NCBI GenBank assembly: GCA_903813345.2
Contig: CAIIXF020000004.1
Location: 13,724,196-13,788,195 of the forward strand
Source: Owenia fusiformis
Taxonomy: Eukaryota > Annelida > Polychaeta > Sabellida > Oweniidae
Direction: 5' to 3'
DNA: 64,000 nucleotides
Shown here: piece after piece, positions 37,213 to 49,745 of the stretch
How positions within the stretch are numbered: the stretch's first letter is position 1
Layout of the letters: each line of letters starts with the position of its first letter
Program-made: the position numbers and the translations under genes
Notes under the pieces: model-generated
The model's database searches: none
The model's input: the letters and a program-made list of their open reading frames with translations, nothing else
Told to the model about the DNA's origin: nothing

Positions 37213-38345
37213 CTAGAGAGTGCAACCAGGTTGTGACATCGGGTCTACATCTGATGTGTGTCTTAGATATGCCTTATGTACATCGTAGACTTTGAATTCT
37301 CCCAAAACATTAAGCTCAATATGAGAAGAGAATCTTTGAAGTGAGTGAATATTTTCACTGGTTGAAACCAAGGCTTGGGTATTGTCTTTAGTTTTGAATT
37401 TTTGAATCAAGGCATTACGGAATTTTGAGTGACTGAAAGCGTAAAGAATGGGATTCACGCTACTGTTTGCAAAGAGACCATAGGCTCCAATATGGTATAT
37501 CAATCCATTGAAGTCCTTGACAACCCAAATATTGTACAGAAAAAAGTAGGTTTGGTTCCAAGTCCAGCATAAAACATAACATACAGATACAAGTATCAGT
37601 GTACGAATAATGTTGGATCGGGCTCGAAACATGTGTCTGTCTCTTTGGACTGATCTGGTATGACTCTTCTTCATTTCTACATGAATCTTAAATGCAAGTC
37701 TTCCATAACAATATATCAATATAGCTATCGGTACAAAATACTCCATTATTACTAAAACTATTCCAAAACAGCGCTGGAAAAGTTCACTTGGCCATTCAGT
37801 CCACAGTGAGCAAAATTGTCCTTGTAGTTCAGTTGTTAATATCTCATATGTATTGATTAAAACTCCTGGAATCCACACACATAAAATCACAATCTTTATC
37901 TTTTGTTTGCTGACCAAACGTTTGTGCGATAAAGGATGCATTAGTGCTAAGTATCGCTCAATTGTCAGGGCGACTAGGTTTGCTGTGGATGTGATTATAC
38001 AGACCCAAAGCAAATACTGCGATAGCCAGATTTTACAATACATTGTCGCCAAAGGGCCTGTCTCTACTATCCATCCCATATCATCAAACAATTTATTTAA
38101 GATAATCAAAACTGATGCAAACATGTCTATGAAACTTTGATTTATAAGTAACATGTTTGAGATTTGTCGCTAAGTTTCGGAGATTTGAGAAAAATATACA
38201 CAACCAGTGCATTTCCAATTAAGCCTATAGATCCTATTGTGCAGCATGTGATTTTCTCAGTCATTGTTGCAGAGTAACTTGAATTGAATATTGTCCTGTT
38301 TGTAATTATGCCATCTCTGTTTCCTATGAGGGTGGTGTTGTTCAT
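37213..38345 (-). pseudogene. Class A GPCR, frameshifted in ICL1
   Basis: An N-terminal ORF (38142-38345) covers the extracellular tail and TM1 up to SPKLSDK, then shifts frame. The rest (37213-38154) covers TM2 to the C-tail in another frame. Against the paralog at 42303, an AAAA run is AAA here (about 38163-38165), a one-base loss. The remaining receptor is otherwise normal: ERY at the end of TM3, LCWTW in TM6 and NPILY in TM7, with basic ICL3. It looks like an invertebrate neuropeptide-type receptor; the ligand is unknown. Because everything else is open, the shift could be a sequencing error or a very recent mutation. Confidence 0.8.
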
Positions 38346-38690
38346 CTTTATAATAAAACTATCTACTTGTTGTGTATCTGTTTCTTCCTAGCATTTATTT
38401 AATCATAATTTTTCAAAATTAGTAAATTCAATATGACACTACACAATCGTGCAGTTTCCGTTGCATTCACGCTTTGCTTTCTGCCAGTTAAGACCAACGC
38501 GTTCAGAAATATCCAATCTCTAGGCGTACTCTGGTGAATACATCTTTTCAATAAGTTGCGCATAACACTTTTAATTGAGAATTGTAATAATTTGTTTGTG
38601 TTGTAATTGTATTAAATCCTGTCGTTTTGCCACTTTGTCCCTAGTAGGTATCTTCCTTCGTAAATGTAATGTTCTATTAAACATATTTTT
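38346..38690. other. Duplicated 5' flank of the GPCR pair
   Basis: Blocks here match, in inverted orientation, 41890-42200. Examples are AGTGTCATATT-AATTTACT next to the gene and GTTGTAATTGTATTAAATCCTGTCGTTTTGC further out. The duplication therefore includes upstream sequence, perhaps the promoter. Confidence 0.65.
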
Positions 38691-39479
38691 TGAATATTGT
38701 TGATAGACGCTTTGTGGTAGAGAAATGTGAACAGCTATTACTATTGATCCTCTTAGGGTTTATGTTGATATTGAAAAATGTTAAACATTGCTCTTGTAGT
38801 TATTCAGAATAATTTCTGTGCATACATAAAATGCTTTCATGTCGTTTACTCCGCAAGCATCAGATACTTAGAAACAAAACATTTAAAAACAAACAGTTTA
38901 TGAGTTGTGAAGATGAGCAGTCAAGACACAAAATAAAATAAAATCTCCACAATCAGGATGTTTGATGTCATAATTTTGTCCAGTCTAGTATACAGCTACC
39001 AGTGATGACCAAATTTCAAAAACGATTAAATTACAATGCTATCCATCAATCTGTCGTTTTTTCATTCTAATCGTGCTACGATTTGCTTTATCATTCTAAG
39101 AAATTCGACAGATGTATTGAAATGGAGATAACGTTTATTAAAAGTATAATTACAAACATTAAAAAGCAATTTAACCCACTTCTATTTTTGAATAACTACA
39201 AATATAAAGACAATATTAAAACATTTGGAATAACAAAATCAAGAGACATAAGTTTTAAGAAGTTTCAACTTATACCCCACCGATCCACACTCTGAAGTCT
39301 CATACAACACCGTTTGAGTGTGAAACCTTTGTAGTCTGACATTTTCATTGTTGAAAAATGTCGAGATTGCATTCCGCGGGCCAATCCTCCTTGACTCGAG
39401 GAAATTATTCTAAACGTACACTCATATGTTTGGTCAATAATGTCCCAACGTAATTTAATTAACAGTATACCATGTGGGC

Positions 39480-40470
39480 ATATGGGTCGTATTTCGGCAC
39501 CTGATATCTCGATATCCCTCTCACATCTACTTTTAAAATCTAAAAACTTGCACGTGTGAAACTAGTTATCTTGTCTCCCTGATATAGAAATTAATTTTAG
39601 TCTTATTCTTTCAAAATCAAAAACATGAGTCAAATCCGCATGTTCCGGATAATTTCAATATGACGTCAATCCTTGTAACACTTGAAACATTTATCAATTG
39701 GTCTTCCATCTTCTCTGAAGACGTTACACAAATGTTTATTCATGAAATGTTTGAGTTTCAAATGTACTTTAGTCTTTTGTTCAATGTTCAAGGTAATAGC
39801 TTGATACAGAGCTTTGATTAAAGCAAATAATCCTTCGCCACCAGATGTTGAATTACTAAGGTCTTTGCTGAAGGTATTGGTCATTGGAGGGAACATAATA
39901 TGTTACCCTAACGCATGACGTCCAATTTGCTAAAATATATGTTCACTTCACAGTTTTTGCTTCACGATGTGCAACCCAAACGCTTCTAAATCCACTCTGG
40001 AGCTTTTAATTCACTCTGAAACGCTCCCGAGCTTAAAAAAGTGGCGGGGAAAGAAGATTGCATATGGCCGTACTTATTTGTTTCACATGCTTCTCTTACA
40101 TGTCATACTTTAGGGTAACATATTTTGTGTCGTTCGATGACCAATGCCGTTAGCAAAGACCTTAGTTATGGTGGCGTTATCAAATCTCCGTATCAAGCTA
40201 TTACCCTGAAAATTGTCACTCAATCAATTCCTGAAAAAAGGACCAATTGATCAATTTTTCAAGTGTAACAAGGATTGACGTCATATTGAAATTATCCGGA
40301 ACAAGCGTCTTTGACTCATGTTTTTGATTTTGATCTCATTATCAGAAATTTGAAAGGATAAAACTGAAATTTTGTTTTTTTATGTGGAAAATAAGTGGTT
40401 CTTCAAGTGCAAATTTTTAGAAGTAGAGGTAAAAGGGTTATGGAGATATCAGACGACAAAGTAGGGCCAC
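39480..40470. repeat. Large imperfect palindrome (foldback), about 1 kb
   Basis: Left-arm blocks GGTCTTTGCTGAAGG, GGTAATAGCTTGATAC, ATTGACGTCATATTGAAA (complement) and CACCTGATATCTC pair in mirrored order with right-arm blocks at 40160-40460. The centre is near 39970-40060. The short minus ORF 39666-39896 lies wholly in the left arm; its right-arm counterpart is broken. It lies in the loop of the inverted GPCR duplication. Confidence 0.75.
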
Positions 40471-40722
40471 TTTTTTACGCCCACCCGGTTTTCAGAATAA
40501 AGGACGGTACTATACTCAAACGGTATTGTACTGTACCATGGGGTTAATTGTATAATTGTATATTTTAGTGATATTTTATATATGATGTAATTGTTTTATA
40601 CATGTATTTATTATATAACCCATGACACTTTAATAAAATTTTACAATACAATACAAATACCATACGCTGAATGTGGATTAAGAGTGTGGATTGGGGTGTA
40701 TCAATTGAACCTTCTTGCATTA

Positions 40723-41296
40723 TACAAGGGTTGTCCCAGAAGTAATGCACTATATGCTCCAACTTTATCAATATGTTGATATTTTTCCATGAAATTTTCA
40801 GTAAATGTTCCTTAGAGACATTTTGATTATTCTAAAAAATGTCATGTTGACTGATAAAACTGTATTGATGTTATAATAAAATCCAGTTGGTGAGTTTGGG
40901 TAGGGTGGGGCGGGTCAAAAGGAATAAAAAAATTGAAAATATGAAATAATTAATCAACAAATACCATTTTCTGTAGCTAAAAGAAGTATGCTCAAAAATA
41001 CATTTTAAGATACTAAATTACTATGAGCACATCCTAGATTTAATGGATGTATATTGCACAGTGTCCCATTTCACATTTTCTCAAAATATTGCCCTTTGCA
41101 TGTTATGTACTTTTGTACCCCTACCCCCATGTTGTTATAGCAACCATATTTAGACTTAATATTATTGTTTGATGCTGACACTTCAGGATATAATAGATAG
41201 AACTTCAATTGTTATATACACAAAATTTCAGCTGAATTGACGAATATTAAAGAAAGTTAGAGCATATAGTGCATTACTTCTGGGACGACCCTCGTA
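40723..41296. mobile_element. Mariner-type MITE, GTCCCAGAAGTAATGCAC ends
   Basis: Ends CAAGGGTTGTCCCAGAAGTA at 40725 and TACTTCTGGGACGACCCTCG at 41294 are inverted repeats of about 40 bp (through GCACTATATGCTC), flanked by TA on both sides. 570 bp with no transposase ORF. The end sequence is typical of Tc1/mariner relatives. Confidence 0.85.
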
Positions 41297-42302
41297 TACT
41301 GTGTATAACATCTTTTTCTTGTGCCAAATGTTTTAATTTTGGCTTCCAAACTAGGAGTGGGTTGAATTGCTTTTTAATGTGTATTATACTGTTATTGGAT
41401 ATCATCTCCATCTCATTAATGCATCTGACAAATTACTTAGAATGATGAACCAAATCTAAATACGACTAACATGAAAAACAATTATGTATAGTGATCAATT
41501 AAATCGTTTTTGAAATATGCTCATGATTGTTGTCTACTAGACTAGTCAAAATAATGACGTTTAACATTTAGATAAAGGAGTTTTTACATTGTTTTGTGTC
41601 TTGATTGCTTATCTCGACAATGTATATCCTGAGTGTTCTGAAATTATTTTTATGTATTATTTCTGTGTATATGCTACTTGCGGATCTAATGTAGATATAC
41701 AAGCACGGTATGTGTGCACAATAATGATATTTAATTACTTTGAATAACGACACGAGTTAACAATGTAAAGCAAGCTATCAATATCATTATAACAAGCTCC
41801 CAATAGGATTATTAGATCGTCTGATTACATAGCTATTCAAATATCTCTTCCACAATGCATCTGTCAACGATGTTTAAGAAATATTTTTAATAAAACTTTC
41901 ATTTACATTTACGAAGGAAGACGTTTAGGAATAACGCGCAAAACGACAGAATATAATACAATTACAACACAAAATTATTACATTTCTCAATTTAGATTTA
42001 TGTTCAGCTTATTGGTTTCTTATGTGACAGAGTACGCATAGAGATCGAAACTATCTGAACGCATTGAAATTGACATTTAGTGGCAGAGAGAAATGCGTAA
42101 CTATCAACCAATTCGGAAATTTTGCGGAACCTACATGTGAAGTGTCATATTAAATTTACTGATTTTGGAAAATTATGATATGATATGGCCTATTGAGATT
42201 AAAGAATTTCGAATCAACAACAAAAAACTTTGTACATCAAACAATTTATTATATTGAAATAATTAATGCATGGAGAAGTAGATAGCTGTACTATTAATTA
42301 AG

Positions 42303-42974
42303 ATGAACACAACCATCGTTATGGGAAGCAGAGATGGCACAACTGAAAACATAGAAGTATTCAACACAAGTTACTCTGCAACACTTACTGAGAAAACCAC
42401 ATGCTGCACAATAGGATTTATTGGCTTCATTGGAAATATATTGGTTCTGTATGTTTTTCTCAGTTCTCCAAAACTTAGCGGGAAAATCTCAAACATGTTA
42501 CTTATAAACCAGAGTCTCATTGACATGTTTGCATCATTTTTTATTATCTTGAATAATGTTTTTGATGATATGGGATGGATAACAGAGACGGGCCCTTTGG
42601 CGACAATGTATTGTAAAATCTGGCTATCGCAGTATTTACTTTGGAGCTGTTTGAGCGTATCTACAGTCAACCTAGTTGCACTTACATATGAGAGATACTT
42701 TGCACTTATGTATCCTTTATTACACAAGCACAAAGTCACCAAACAAAAACTCAAGGTTGTGATTGTGAGTGTTTGGATGTTTGGGTTTGTTTCCAAACTA
42801 AGTGAGATATTTTCTACTGAATTACAAGGAAAATTTTGCTCGCTGTGGACTGAATGGCCAAGTGAAATTTTTCAACACTGTTTTGGAATAGTTAATGTCG
42901 TTATATTATTTTTTATTCCAATAGCTACACTAGTATATTGTTATGGAAGACTTGTGTTTTGCAAGTTTGCTTAA
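42303..42974 (+). pseudogene. Class A GPCR paralog truncated after TM5
   Basis: 223 residues closely matching the receptor at 37213-38345, in inverted orientation. It has the extracellular tail, TM1, uninterrupted ICL1, MLLINQSLIDMF in TM2, ERY after TM3 and LVYCYGRL at the end of TM5. Homology stops abruptly at 42951 (GGAAGACTTG), and unrelated sequence adds VFCKFA and a stop. Without TM6 and TM7 it cannot signal as a GPCR; such truncated receptors can sometimes act as dominant partners, but a pseudogene is simplest. A spliced continuation was not found nearby. Confidence 0.8.
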
Positions 42975-45469
42975 ACTTCGCCAAATTTGCTTTTTTGCAA
43001 AATCTCCTTGATTTTACCAAATTAACTGAAGTTTTGCCTGTACTTGTCCTGCAAGTTTCTGTCATATTGCCTCGAGTATGGCAAAAAGTTGTGCTTGATT
43101 ATATCCGAAAGTCCTGCAGTTAAGTTCAGTTTACAGTATAGTTGTGTTATATTAGTGTGACAAACACATTTAGAGAAGTGCTTGTCAGCTAATTGTATTT
43201 TATATTAAACAGTTCTTATAGTATTTAGATTTACAACGTTTCGAAGAAGTGTACGTTTGCTTTTGTTGGGAAACCAAAGTGCTATAATCCCTTGAATTGA
43301 AGTGAATGATAATATCTACATTAACTGGAGAAGTAGAATATGTACTTCGACACATAGGGATATTATCTTTGATTTGATTAGATACTTTCGCATCGGAAAT
43401 ATTCATATCCGTGCTTATTAGAACTTTGGACTCATTAAAAGGTAGCTTATAACATTAAAGACATGGGTGGTTTGTATATCGCTTATCGGTAATTAATGAG
43501 TAGATAGGTATTTTCATGATGAACGATCTTTCGGATAAGGAAGGATTATCGGCGGAGTTTTGACGAACATGAAAACCTCTATGTGAAGGCAAAATGAGTG
43601 AATTTGAATTAAAATTAGCTCTAAAAGACGCGAAAATGAATAAGTTCTGGTTCTGGCAGGTTTTGTGTAAAAAGATTTCTGTAAGGATATAAGTTCAGTT
43701 TTACTTAGGCCTAAATCATTTAATGAATCTAAAATACGTTTTAACTCCTGTTTCCCCTAGTCTGATTGGCTAAATAAACACCAGCTTGAGTATGTAAGTA
43801 TTATTGGAACTGTTTACAGAAACACTTAATCAGAGAGACGATAGGGGTCATTGTTGCAATCTGAATCATTGAAGGCATATGCTTTTGAATAAGCAGTATA
43901 AAAACACGGTCAATATCATTCAACTGAGCTTTTTGGAATTTATTATTTTTTTAAATCCACAGTTAAAGTATATGTCGCTGGTTAACCATATTCTTTGTTT
44001 TATGACTGAACTGGCATGTGTCAGGTAGATAGGGTTTATAGCGAGGGTATCCATTCCTCCATCATCACTGTGTCCTAACAATGCGCTTTTCCATCATGGA
44101 TAACCTACTTTGTGTCCCAACACCACCCCCCCCCCCCTCCCCTATTCTAGTGGCGTCAAACTTTATCCAGATCACCTTTATTTTGTCCGGATGGGTATGT
44201 CCTTCAGCTTGTTCTTCAAATAAAGTATGTTAGCTAAATCCAAATTTTGATTGTCCATTCCTCAGAACAACCTAATTTAAGGTTAATCTAGTGACTGGCA
44301 ACGGTAAAGAAGACAAACTCATGCTAAAAACAATGTTTAAATATAAAACCGACTCTTCGCTAATGCTTGTTAAAACACATTCGAACATATTTGATGGGCT
44401 GGTAAACTAGACGAAGATGCTAATTTTAAGAGAACCCCACCTGTACGTTAGCGAGTAATCTTTTGACCCACGTTGATTACTGTCCCGCTCTCAATTTACT
44501 TTTCTGAGGATCTCATTACAATTATTTTCCGTATACCTTTATATAATACTTAATCGATCAAATAAACATACAAATGGTAAGACTAATGAAAAAACATAAT
44601 TCTGTACGTTCACGCACACGTTTTTAAAAATTCTCCCTATACATGTACATGCTGTATAGTAATCTCACGTGTCTATTTATACTGCATATTGTCTATGAAT
44701 AGTTAGATTTTGTTTCATTTCTTTTATTTGCTGTATATTTTGCCATGGTGATTAATTAGTATGAGTGCGTACACAGTTTGTATATTTTGGCGAATATTTA
44801 CGAGTTAACATGTGAATTATGACGAGTGAATAAATTGTTCAGAGGTGATCCTCAATTTACAAACAGTATCTGCACCGATTCGCCGACATATTTATATCTA
44901 TCTTATCTTATTTTTCAAACTTTTAATTGACCTCACTGGTAAATAAAAATAAGATTATCGTCCTTCTGGACAGTACAAATTAAAAAGAGGGTAAATAAAT
45001 ACCAACTCTTAAAAACATGTTTAAACCCCACGTCAAATAGATACGTATGTACGTGAAAGATGACCTTTCAAATGCGCAAGTTTTTACAAGAATCAAAATA
45101 TTCCGACCAGCCTTGTAAGTTAAATAAGAACAAAGTTGGTTAAAATACAGTATTATTATCGCTATTCGTTAATATTCATAATCTTGAACTTTTTCAAACG
45201 GGTCTAAAAAGTGTCAGTTCATGAAATACTGGGAGGATGCAAATAAGATAGGGTGTACTTTGAGATGACGTTCAAAGGAGGGATTTTTATGGCAGTTCTT
45301 CATTTTATGACGCGTGTAAAACGTCTTTAGAACGCAAGCATGGGAAATGTAGGCCAACATATTGAAACATTTAATTTTCAGTCGTCAAAATGGCATTGTA
45401 TAAATAAGACATTTTTATGAAAAAAAGAAACCTTTATATTAGCTTTGATTAGGTGAAGTCAATTCAGAT
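42975..45469. other. Intergenic region upstream of the first membrane mucin
   Basis: No gene recognised. A poly-C run lies at 44125. The conserved CTTCATTTTATGACG motif near 45298 is given separately. Confidence 0.45.
45298..45312 (+). promoter_or_regulatory. Conserved upstream motif of the mucin family, copy 1
   Basis: CTTCATTTTATGACG lies about 170 bp before the start codon. The same string occurs about 220 bp before the second paralog (51271) and about 300 bp before the third (63376). It may be a shared promoter element, or merely duplicated flank. Confidence 0.45.
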
Positions 45470-47328
45470 ATGGATTCGAAGACGGATTATCTCCGCCTTT
45501 TATCACCTAGCAACAGTGCTACCAGCAGCAGTACCACAGCAACTTGTATAAGCGATAGCAACGACGTTGGCAATGCCAGTACCACCAATACCAGTATCGT
45601 ATATCAAATCTCACAACAAACCTGGAACATCGATGATATTCCCCATAAGGGGCGTGGTCGTTCTTGGAGCACTTATGAGCCTAACTGGCTCAGCCTTACC
45701 GGTGCGGCATATGATACAAATGAGGACGAATTAAACCTTCCTAAAATAACGAGCGAAAGAAAAAGCGGGTCAATAACCGCTGTTCCAGGCGTTATAGACG
45801 ATCAGGGAATACCCGCTGAACTAGACTGTAACTCAATTGGAGAAGGATCGCAATTTAATGTTATTCCACCATTGGTGATTCCACTGAAGGAAGATACAAA
45901 ACAATGTTGTGATGCTCAGACTCAAACTGACAAAAGGAAGAAATCAAAATGGTGGATCTTACTCCTATTGCTTCTCTTATTATTGTTGATAGGTGGCGCT
46001 CTTACGATTGGACTGTATTTTGGAATTGTATGGCCAAACTGTAGGTTATATTTTAAGTCTTATAGAATTGATAAACTACCTATTTGGTACTAATATATAG
46101 TAAATTAATAGCTTGCCCGTCGTCAGTTTTTACCAATGGGGGGGGAGGTCTTACCAAGGGAGGAACTTTTTTACAGTTTGGGCCAAAAAATTAGAAAAGT
46201 GCCAGGAATGGCCGGAAAACTGCATGATTTTGAAACAATTTCTAGCCATGAATATTTACGCTTGAAGAATAATACAGATTAGTGAAATATCAGTTCAATG
46301 ATGTAATATTAAACGTAATCGAAAAAGCCTCCGCCTATTATATATTTCTAATTCTTTTTCAGCACCAGATACGCAACCAAGAGAGACAACTACCTCATCA
46401 AGATTACTGACTGCGATATCATCAACAGGTACATATTCAACACAACGTTTTACCATGACAACAAAGCAACACGTCACCGAAACAGAACTGCCAACAACAA
46501 CCCCCCTTTCAACGCTGACAGCACACACAACAGAGGTAACTACGGAAGTACAGACAACAGAAGCTAGTACGACAGAAAAACGAACGGCAGAAGTTTCAAC
46601 AACAAAAACACAAACAACAAATGTACACACAACAGGAATACATACAACAAAAGTACAAACAACAGAGTTGACAACGACAGAAGTGCCAACGACCGAAATC
46701 CCAACCACAGAAGTATCGAAAACAGAAGTTCCAGCAACCAGTAAAACTCCAGTAACAACTGATTATGTTACCACAACGGTGGTCACTCTTTTCCCAGATT
46801 TGTGTAAGTTTGAGGCTGATAACATTTTAAGATAGTTTGACTAATCTCTGCTTGATTGATTTTGTCTCTTGTTCATATAATAGTAAGAATCAACCAAAGT
46901 AAGTCACTCATTTTCGAATTGATAGACATAATTTGAAATCAAATCCAAAGAAATTGTGTTAACTTTAATCAACCAAAATTATCCAATATGATTTTATTGG
47001 CTACTAGTATTTCAACCCAGTTTCATATTGTTTGTTGGAGTAAGGGCAAACCTAAAATCAGCTAAACTACATATAACTTAATCCCGTGATCACAACTATG
47101 CACCAACGCTTTAATGCATTTGCTTGTTTCCTTTCAGCGGATTACTGTTTTGGAGAACCAGATGGGACGAACGCCCATCCACACATGTGTAGACAATTCA
47201 TCACGTGTCGAAACCAAGAGACTCTCATTCAGACATGCGCAATAACAACATGTTATGATGAAGGAATGGGCGTCTGTATACGTTGTGAGGCAGTCGACTG
47301 TGGGTCTAGGTCGACTGATGAACCGTGA
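45470..47328 (+). CDS. Type II membrane mucin with chitin-binding domain, paralog 1
   Basis: Exons 45470-46040, 46363-46803 and 47138-47328 join in phase 1 to 400 residues. There is no signal peptide. A Ser/Thr-rich N-terminus holds RSWSTYEPNWL (64-74), followed by TQT (151-153), a basic KRKKSK and a Leu-rich transmembrane anchor (161-188). Basic residues on the N side predict N-in, C-out (type II). Exon 2 encodes a Thr-rich stalk of about 147 residues with TTEV repeats, surely O-glycosylated. Exon 3 is a CBM14/peritrophin-like module (DYCFGEPDG...HMC...FITC...TC...GVC). The protein should hold chitin or a chitin-like glycan at the cell surface. It belongs to a tandem family with the genes at 51494 and 63674. 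I know no described family with this layout. Confidence 0.85.
46133..46215. mobile_element. Poly-G repeat scrap in intron 1
   Basis: A GGGGGGGGGAGGTC run followed by TTTGGGCCAAAAAATTAG resembles the body of the elements at 5243 and 62954. Confidence 0.3.
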
Positions 47329-47513
47329 CAATGATAGAAAGAAGAATTAACGATACAAAATCGTCCACAAATTATAATATGCATTTGTCGATTGAATCAA
47401 CTCAAGTACCCTAACAATATGGAAATTATATTTCAGAATAATTCAAGACAAATAATGTTCTGGTTCGCATACATGCCAGCATGGGGCGTAGTTTGGAATT
47501 TCTACATTGATAA

Positions 47514-48159
47514 GTCAACCGTTGACGTGTGGCATATATAAGTCAATCGTTGACGTGTGGCATATATAAGTCAATCGTTGACACGTGGCATGTAGAAATC
47601 AACCGTTGACGTGTGGCATATATAAGTCAACCGTTGACGTGTGGCATATATAAGTCAACCGTTGACGTGTGGCATATATAAGTCAACCGTTGACGTGTGG
47701 CATATATAAGTCAATCGTTGACACGTGGCATGTAGAAATCAACCGTTGACGTGTGGCATATATAAGTCAACCGTTGACGTGTGGCATATATAAGTCAACC
47801 GTTGACGTGTGGCATATATAAGTCAATCGTTGACGTGTGGCATATATAAGTCAATCGTTGACACACGCATGTAGAAATCAACCGTTGACGTGTGGCATAT
47901 ATAAGTCAACCGTTGACATGTGGCATATATAAGTCAACCGTTGACGTGTGGCATATAGAAGTCAACCGTTGACGTGTGGTATATAGAAGTCAACCGTTGA
48001 CGTGTGGCATATAGAAGTCAACCGTTGACGTGTGGCATACAGAAGTTAACCGTTGACGTGTGGCATATAGAAGTCAACCGTTGACGTGTGGCATATAGAA
48101 GTTAACCGTTGACGTGTGGCATATAGAAGTCAACCGTTGACGTGTGGCATATAGAAGTA
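47514..48159. repeat. 28-bp satellite, 23 copies, with 140-bp higher-order period
   Basis: The monomer is GTCAACCGTTGACGTGTGGC plus ATATATAA. Variant monomers (ACACGTGGCATGTAGAAATC) recur at 47581, 47721 and 47861, exactly 140 bp (5 monomers) apart. The 3' third uses a third variant (ATATAGAAGT). Every monomer holds the near-perfect palindrome GTCAAC-C-GTTGAC. It begins about 190 bp after the first mucin gene's stop. Confidence 0.95.
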
Positions 48160-48856
48160 AGACGTGTAATAAGACCGTTGTTTGTGTATCCCACAATTGT
48201 CCATTTTCACCTGTTATAATACAGTTTCACATAGGGTTAGATAATGTTATCACTTGATGAATGCAATATCCACATTGGAGATACAGAGGTCACCTCGTGG
48301 ACCACATGTGGCGTTCGGCGATCATCGGAACTACAACTTTTACTGAATATAGGGAAAATAATCTATTTGCCTACACGAGTTAAACAACTTCTTTAGCATA
48401 TTTGAGTTGAAAAAACATTGCCTTGCTTGATATAAATATGAGCTATAACACATTAGAGTATAAACATAACCGTTACGGTAAATTTAATATATAAAACTAA
48501 TAAATATGATATAAATTAACAAATAAAAAATATATGACCGGGGAAATATGATATACATTCCACTGTACGAAACGCCATCTGGGAAGTATGCTATTTAATT
48601 CAGTAGATATAGACAGGGATATGCAGTGTTTCAAATGTTTTTATAACGTAACACTGCAGGAGACATTTATAATGTCTTCTTATTTCCGAGTCTCACAGGG
48701 GCACTAGCTAGATGTTGAAATTAGCCAGATAGAAAATAATATACATATACAGGTACGTTTAAATCAAGTAAAACACGTCTTCGTCCAAGTAGGACGATTG
48801 CACTTTTATTGTTTGAACAAGGCACGGGTTATCAGTGTGTGAAATTTAATTTCCAA
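48160..48856. other. Intergenic, no gene recognised
   Basis: AT-rich DNA; nothing recognised. Confidence 0.4.
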
Positions 48857-49293
48857 TAACCCAGATGCGAGTAGAAATAATCTTGATTTACGTCATTAAA
48901 AATTCAAAATTCAGTCAAAGTAATATCATATTTGAAATCTACATGTAAAATTACATCTAGAAATGTGGTTTTAAAAAGTGTTTATCAACTTTGAAAAATT
49001 ACTTTTCTTTGAAAATGTGACTTCTAGCTCGGGGAGATTCCCCATAGACCCCATGCTATAAAATCACAAAAAAATGAAATATCTTTCCTTTTAGTGGACA
49101 GATAATGTTTTGCTTTACTGGACATATTTTCATTAGTATAAGTATTAGACACATAAGGGTTATATGAAAATTGAGCCACTTAAATTGATAATATTCAAGT
49201 TTAAGGGAACTTTCTTATATACCTGCCATGTTAACTGACCCGAATCAGCCACCTGGTGGTGAAACTGGTAACTACCTACTCGCATTTGGGTAA
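48857..49293. mobile_element. PIF/Harbinger-like MITE, copy 2
   Basis: Element 48860-49290 has ends CCCAGATGCGAGTAG and CTACTCGCATTTGGG and is flanked by TAA on both sides, as expected of PIF/Harbinger insertion. It is the inverted homolog of 7468-7898. It encodes no transposase. Confidence 0.8.
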
Positions 49294-49606
49294 TTAGCTC
49301 TATGCCGGTAAATCGAACTGACGAACAGGTAGATACTTGTATATTTAGAGGACATTTAGTGTTTAAGTGGCTATACACAGGGCGGTAACAAAAGTCTCTC
49401 CATTGCTTAATTTATTGGATCAGATTATCAATGTCCATATTTGAGAGGCAATTATTTGATAATTCAATAGTCATATAATCTGTTAAGTGAATAAGCAGGG
49501 GATGAATGTTAACTGACATTTCTAAATGTACATTTTTGACTGTCATATCAGAATACTATGACCATTTATCGAATAGTTTCACTTCACTATGCGCATCGTC
49601 TACATT

Positions 49607-49745
49607 ATGCCTGGGTCACATTTGCTCCAATCCATCGGCCAGCGCCCGGCCGATTGAGTGTTTTTTTCAATATTGTATTCAATTTTGAACAAGATACTCG
49701 GCCGGGCGCCGTAGTGAAAATCTGAGCATATGTGACCAAGGCATC
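49607..49745. mobile_element. Small GC-rich MITE, TGCCTGGGTCACAT ends, copy 2
   Basis: ATGCCTGGGTCACAT at the left pairs with ATGTGACCAAGGCAT at the right. The interior is rich in GGCCGGGCGCC palindromes. 139 bp. Confidence 0.7.

Noticed and set aside
39666-39896. 76-codon ORF with a CFKCYKD ending
   Set aside because: Lies within one arm of a palindrome and is broken in the other arm; no family recognised.
42371-42796. 141-codon minus-strand ORF and its counterpart at 37853-38140
   Set aside because: Antisense of the GPCR pair; the similarity between them follows from the receptor duplication.
47514-48159. CRISPR-like regular repeats
   Set aside because: Repeats are contiguous without unique spacers and the genome is animal; it is a satellite.
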